Positions 6,194 to 9,022 of a stretch of DNA of 9,022 nucleotides are shown here, piece after piece. The translations under genes were made by a program, and so were the position numbers. Location: positions 1 through 9,022 of the forward strand of contig JAHFAK010000087.1 of assembly GCA_023250585.1 (NCBI GenBank), written 5' to 3'. The notes under the pieces were generated by a model. The model was not told where the DNA came from, made no database searches, and was given only the letters and a program-made list of their open reading frames with translations. The stretch is from Deltaproteobacteria bacterium. Its GTDB lineage: Bacteria > Bdellovibrionota_F > JAHFAK01. Each line of letters begins with the position of its first letter. The first letter of the stretch is position 1.

Positions 6194-8932
6194 TTCAAGA
6201 TTATCATAATCACGAGCAACCATAAGGATTTCATTCTTACCAACACGAAGAGGTAAATTAAGTGAGAGATCGATCTTTTTAAATTGATCAGGTTGCTTAA
6301 TCTTTTTATAGAAAACTTTTTCATCTTGCACAAATACGTAAATGTCCTTAATTTTTTTATTGTCTTGTACATTAAGTTTAAAAGCAGTTACATCTTTATT
6401 TGTTAAGAGTACAAGATCTTTGTCCAATGTAAGAATGGGGGGTGTTCTATCAAATTGTTCTGTTGCAGTAACTTTTTCATTTGAGAAAGTTACTGTGTCG
6501 ACAAGATATGTATTTAAGGTAACTTCAACTATATTAATTTTTAATTCAAGCGGTTTAATCATTTTCTTGATATCAAAATTAAACGTCGCCTTTTTTATTT
6601 CATTTGGTTGAAGACTGCCGACCGTCACGCGACCTTCTTTTAAAAATATCGCATCTGGATCTTCACTTTTTATAACACTCAACACCTCCCGTGCGTTACC
6701 TTGCCCAACATTTTTAATCGTGAGAGCGAGATCAATGCTTTCACCTTCTTCCATAATTCCATTGCCATTCCCTTTAGATGTTCCTTGGCCGTTATCAATT
6801 ACTTCATACTGATATGCAAACGTTGGTTTTGATAACTCATGGACTTTGATATAGGCGTATTGATCAGTAATGGTATGTTCTTTATCTTTGGCATATAAAG
6901 TAAAATGTACCGTATCAAGTTTCGATATGTCGTATTCAGGAATCTTAACTTTTTGGACGTATTTTTTTTCTTCTTTTGGTTCAATTTTCCCAAATATAAA
7001 TTCAAGATGATCAAAAAGATAATTTTCAGATGTGCTGATTGCAAAAACTCGATGAAGTGCTTGATTAGTCTTATTGGTAATCTTTGCAACAATTTTTATT
7101 TCGTCTCCGGCTTGAATTTCTTTTTTGTCAAATGATACTGAGAAATCAATAGAATCAGAAGGAATGGAATTTTCATCTTGAGGTTTGTCCCAATTGATTT
7201 TTCGTTTGTCGAGAGCATCTTTAATTTTTTCTTCTTCTTTGCCATCATATTCAGAAACTAATGGACCAATTTTCTCAAGGAAACGTTTTGAGTCTTTATC
7301 TCCATACTTTTGTAAAAGCGCAGTGCTAAAAAGTACATTGAAATCATTTTTTTCAATATTTTTATCGATTTTTTCTAAGTAGGTACTTTTGGGAAGTTCA
7401 TCATCTTTTGATTCATTTTCTATTTTTACCAAGTATTTAAGATTATACGGCGATTTTTCTCGCAGAATATTTTTAGTATCTTCTGGTTTAATATGATTCT
7501 CCAGGTCTTCTTCATGAATCATAAAGGTATCTTTAAAGAGCAGCAGACTATCTTCAGAAATAATAGCTGGAATTAATTGAACATCGGGGCTGATTCCGTA
7601 TGATTGAATCACTGCTTTGCCGCCTGCAAGATATTGTGCGATCGTTAATTTTAATGCTTTCTCTTCCTCAAGTCTATAGAGCGATTGCACGGTTCCTTTA
7701 CCAAAAGTTGGAAGCCCAACGATTAATCCACGGTTATTTACTTTAATCGCACCAGCAACAATTTCAGAAGCGGATGCGCTTCCTTCATTGACGAGAACGA
7801 CTAAGGGAACGGTTGTGTACGATTGATTAACGCTCGCTTCTTGAATTTCATTGAGTTTGTTATTGAGTCCAACGGTAGATACAATGGTTCCTTCATCTAA
7901 AAACACATCTGAAACTTCTACCGCTTGATCGAGTAATCCCCCGGGATTACTGCGGAGATCAACGATTAAACCACCTAGTTTTGCCTTTGCTTCTTTTTCC
8001 AATGCTTTAATTGCGCGTCTCAGATTTTTAGTGGTATCTTTCTGAAAATTTTTAATTTTTATATAGCCAATATTTTGAGACAGCAATACTGATTCGACAC
8101 TTACTATCTTAATAATATCCCGTGTGAGGGTAAATGGTTTTGGTTGCTCAAACGTCTTACGAAGGATATGAATAGTAATAACGGTTCCTTTTAAGCCACG
8201 CATGAGTTCAACGGCTTCATCAAGATTCATATTAACAGTAGAAGCATCTCCGATACGAGTAATAATATCGCCAGCCATAATGCCTGCTTTATAGGCAGGT
8301 GTATCAGCAATAGGAGCAATAATAGTCAATAAACCATTCTTCAGAGAAATAACGATTCCAAGCCCGCCAAATTCACCCGTTGTTCCTGTTGTAAGATCTC
8401 TAAATGCTTCCTTAAGAAGTAATTTAGAATGGGTATCGAGCGTGTCGACCATACCTGCTGCCATGGTTGATTTAATATCGTCGAGTTTAATGTCTTCCGT
8501 TAAATTATTTTTAATGAAAGTATAGGCAGTTTTAATATACTTTCTGAGAATAATGAAATTTTTTAAGTGTTTTAAATCAAATTTTTCTTCTTTGTCGCCA
8601 ATTTTTAAAGAAAGAGTATCTTGAGTTCTGTTTACATACAATTCGCCAATTAAACGTTGGAGATAGGAAAGGGCATTGCTAAACATTGCTTGCGGATCTG
8701 CTTTAGTGAGATCAACATAATTTGTCTCAATTTTATCCAATACGTCGTTAATGAGGGATAATTCAGTATCCTCATTTTTTTGAAGAAGTTTCTGGAAAAA
8801 ATTAAGAGCAAGCTCTCTTTTTTCTCGCGAGTCTTGTTCTTCTGAACTCAAATTGGTTAAATTGAGACCTACAATGCCAATAAAGGCTAGTAATGCTAAA
8901 CTGATATAATTTTTCTTTTTCATATTTTCCAT
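6083..8932 (-). CDS. Carboxyl-terminal processing protease, S41 family, with long C-terminal extension
   Basis: This is a predicted periplasmic serine protease of the CtpA/Prc (tail-specific protease) family, which cuts proteins near their C-termini. The 949-residue product starts with a basic, hydrophobic signal or signal-anchor (about 5-27). A helical region holds the family's LDTHS motif (165-169). A PDZ domain covers about 185-260 (GEFGGLGIVIS). The S41 core runs from about 270 to 450: DLRSNPGGLLD, then GSASASE with nucleophile Ser387, then FGKGTVQ with Lys412 and Gln416. The 25-residue Ser-Lys spacing equals that of E. coli Prc Ser452/Lys477, so it should be active. A helical linker ends in INWDKP (579-584), and three putative beta-sandwich segments follow to about 921. 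The last 25 residues look unstructured and are antisense to the CPBP gene. An alternative start is Met4 (8923), which gives a more typical MKKK signal start; no strong Shine-Dalgarno decides. Confidence 0.95.
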   Translation of the reverse strand: MENMKKKNYISLALLAFIGIVGLNLTNLSSEEQDSREKRELALNFFQKLLQKNEDTELSLINDVLDKIETNYVDLTKADPQAMFSNALSYLQRLIGELYVNRTQDTLSLKIGDKEEKFDLKHLKNFIILRKYIKTAYTFIKNNLTEDIKLDDIKSTMAAGMVDTLDTHSKLLLKEAFRDLTTGTTGEFGGLGIVISLKNGLLTIIAPIADTPAYKAGIMAGDIITRIGDASTVNMNLDEAVELMRGLKGTVITIHILRKTFEQPKPFTLTRDIIKIVSVESVLLSQNIGYIKIKNFQKDTTKNLRRAIKALEKEAKAKLGGLIVDLRSNPGGLLDQAVEVSDVFLDEGTIVSTVGLNNKLNEIQEASVNQSYTTVPLVVLVNEGSASASEIVAGAIKVNNRGLIVGLPTFGKGTVQSLYRLEEEKALKLTIAQYLAGGKAVIQSYGISPDVQLIPAIISEDSLLLFKDTFMIHEEDLENHIKPEDTKNILREKSPYNLKYLVKIENESKDDELPKSTYLEKIDKNIEKNDFNVLFSTALLQKYGDKDSKRFLEKIGPLVSEYDGKEEEKIKDALDKRKINWDKPQDENSIPSDSIDFSVSFDKKEIQAGDEIKIVAKITNKTNQALHRVFAISTSENYLFDHLEFIFGKIEPKEEKKYVQKVKIPEYDISKLDTVHFTLYAKDKEHTITDQYAYIKVHELSKPTFAYQYEVIDNGQGTSKGNGNGIMEEGESIDLALTIKNVGQGNAREVLSVIKSEDPDAIFLKEGRVTVGSLQPNEIKKATFNFDIKKMIKPLELKINIVEVTLNTYLVDTVTFSNEKVTATEQFDRTPPILTLDKDLVLLTNKDVTAFKLNVQDNKKIKDIYVFVQDEKVFYKKIKQPDQFKKIDLSLNLPLRVGKNEILMVARDYDNLESAKSLIIHREKKSEARVVHRSMNENRDNQGTEVQSH

Positions 8933-8947
8933 TAAGAAGTTTAAAAG

Positions 8948-8976
8948 AGTATAACAACATATTTAATGAATTTCAA
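8948..8976 (-). promoter_or_regulatory. Sigma70-type promoter of the S41 protease gene
   Basis: Read on the - strand, TTGAAA (8976-8971) and TATACT (8953-8948) are separated by exactly 17 bases. Each box differs from consensus by one base. Transcription would start near 8941, leaving only about 9 bases before the ATG at 8932 or about 18 before the ATG at 8923, which mildly favours the second start. The site shows that the protease gene can be transcribed independently of the + strand cluster. Confidence 0.75.
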
Positions 8977-9022
8977 TAGTTATTGTAACAACTCAGTAAA
9001 TGGGGGTAAGGGTGAAGGTATG

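Noticed and set aside
6199-6211. Palindrome GATTATCATAATC just after the CPBP stop, considered as a terminator
   Set aside because: It has a one-base centre, a weak AT stem and no T-run, and it lies inside the S41 coding sequence.
6342-6611. 89-codon open frame on the + strand within the S41 protease gene
   Set aside because: It is antisense to the beta-domain region, with hydrophobic low-complexity content expected from the complementary codons. There is no independent evidence of a gene.
9007-9022. Possible divergent gene starting with ATG at 9020 after a purine-rich stretch
   Set aside because: The window ends at the ATG itself, so no coding sequence supports it. On the - strand the same edge could equally be the end of a gene closing at a TGA near 8995-8993.

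Overview
The window is AT-rich bacterial DNA using the standard bacterial code (TGA ends two of the genes). It carries five protein genes and nothing I can recognise as a mobile element, CRISPR array, tRNA or rRNA. Signal peptides, a lipoprotein signal and a SurA-type periplasmic chaperone point to a Gram-negative (diderm) cell. Three features fit what I remember of deltaproteobacterial or myxobacterial genomes, and of low-GC lineages such as Candidatus Dependentiae: the gene order mfd, parvulin lipoprotein, surA; the single-parvulin SurA; and the long S41 protease with tail domains. The lineage is an inference, since no rRNA or marker gene here settles it.

Layout on the + strand: mfd (transcription-repair coupling factor) fills the first 3.5 kb. 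After 78 bases comes a parvulin-domain lipoprotein with a near-perfect ribosome binding site. After 61 bases comes a SurA-like periplasmic chaperone, then a small CPBP-family intramembrane protease. These four genes are co-directional with short gaps and no convincing terminator between them, so they could be one transcription unit. On the - strand, a 949-residue carboxyl-terminal processing protease (S41 family) converges on them. It has its own good sigma70-type promoter near the right edge.

Apart from mfd, the genes share an envelope theme: two foldase/chaperone paralogues, a periplasmic tail-specific protease and a membrane-embedded protease. Together they suggest a local cluster for folding, quality control and processing of exported proteins. 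The placement of mfd at the head looks like conserved gene order rather than shared function.

I see no wholly new system. Most worth a second look are: the 111-base antisense coding overlap between the CPBP protease and the S41 protease, where a CPBP active-site motif lies opposite the protease tail; the SurA-like protein's loss of both parvulin histidines that its neighbour keeps; and the roughly 500-residue C-terminal extension of the S41 protease, with three putative beta-sandwich domains.
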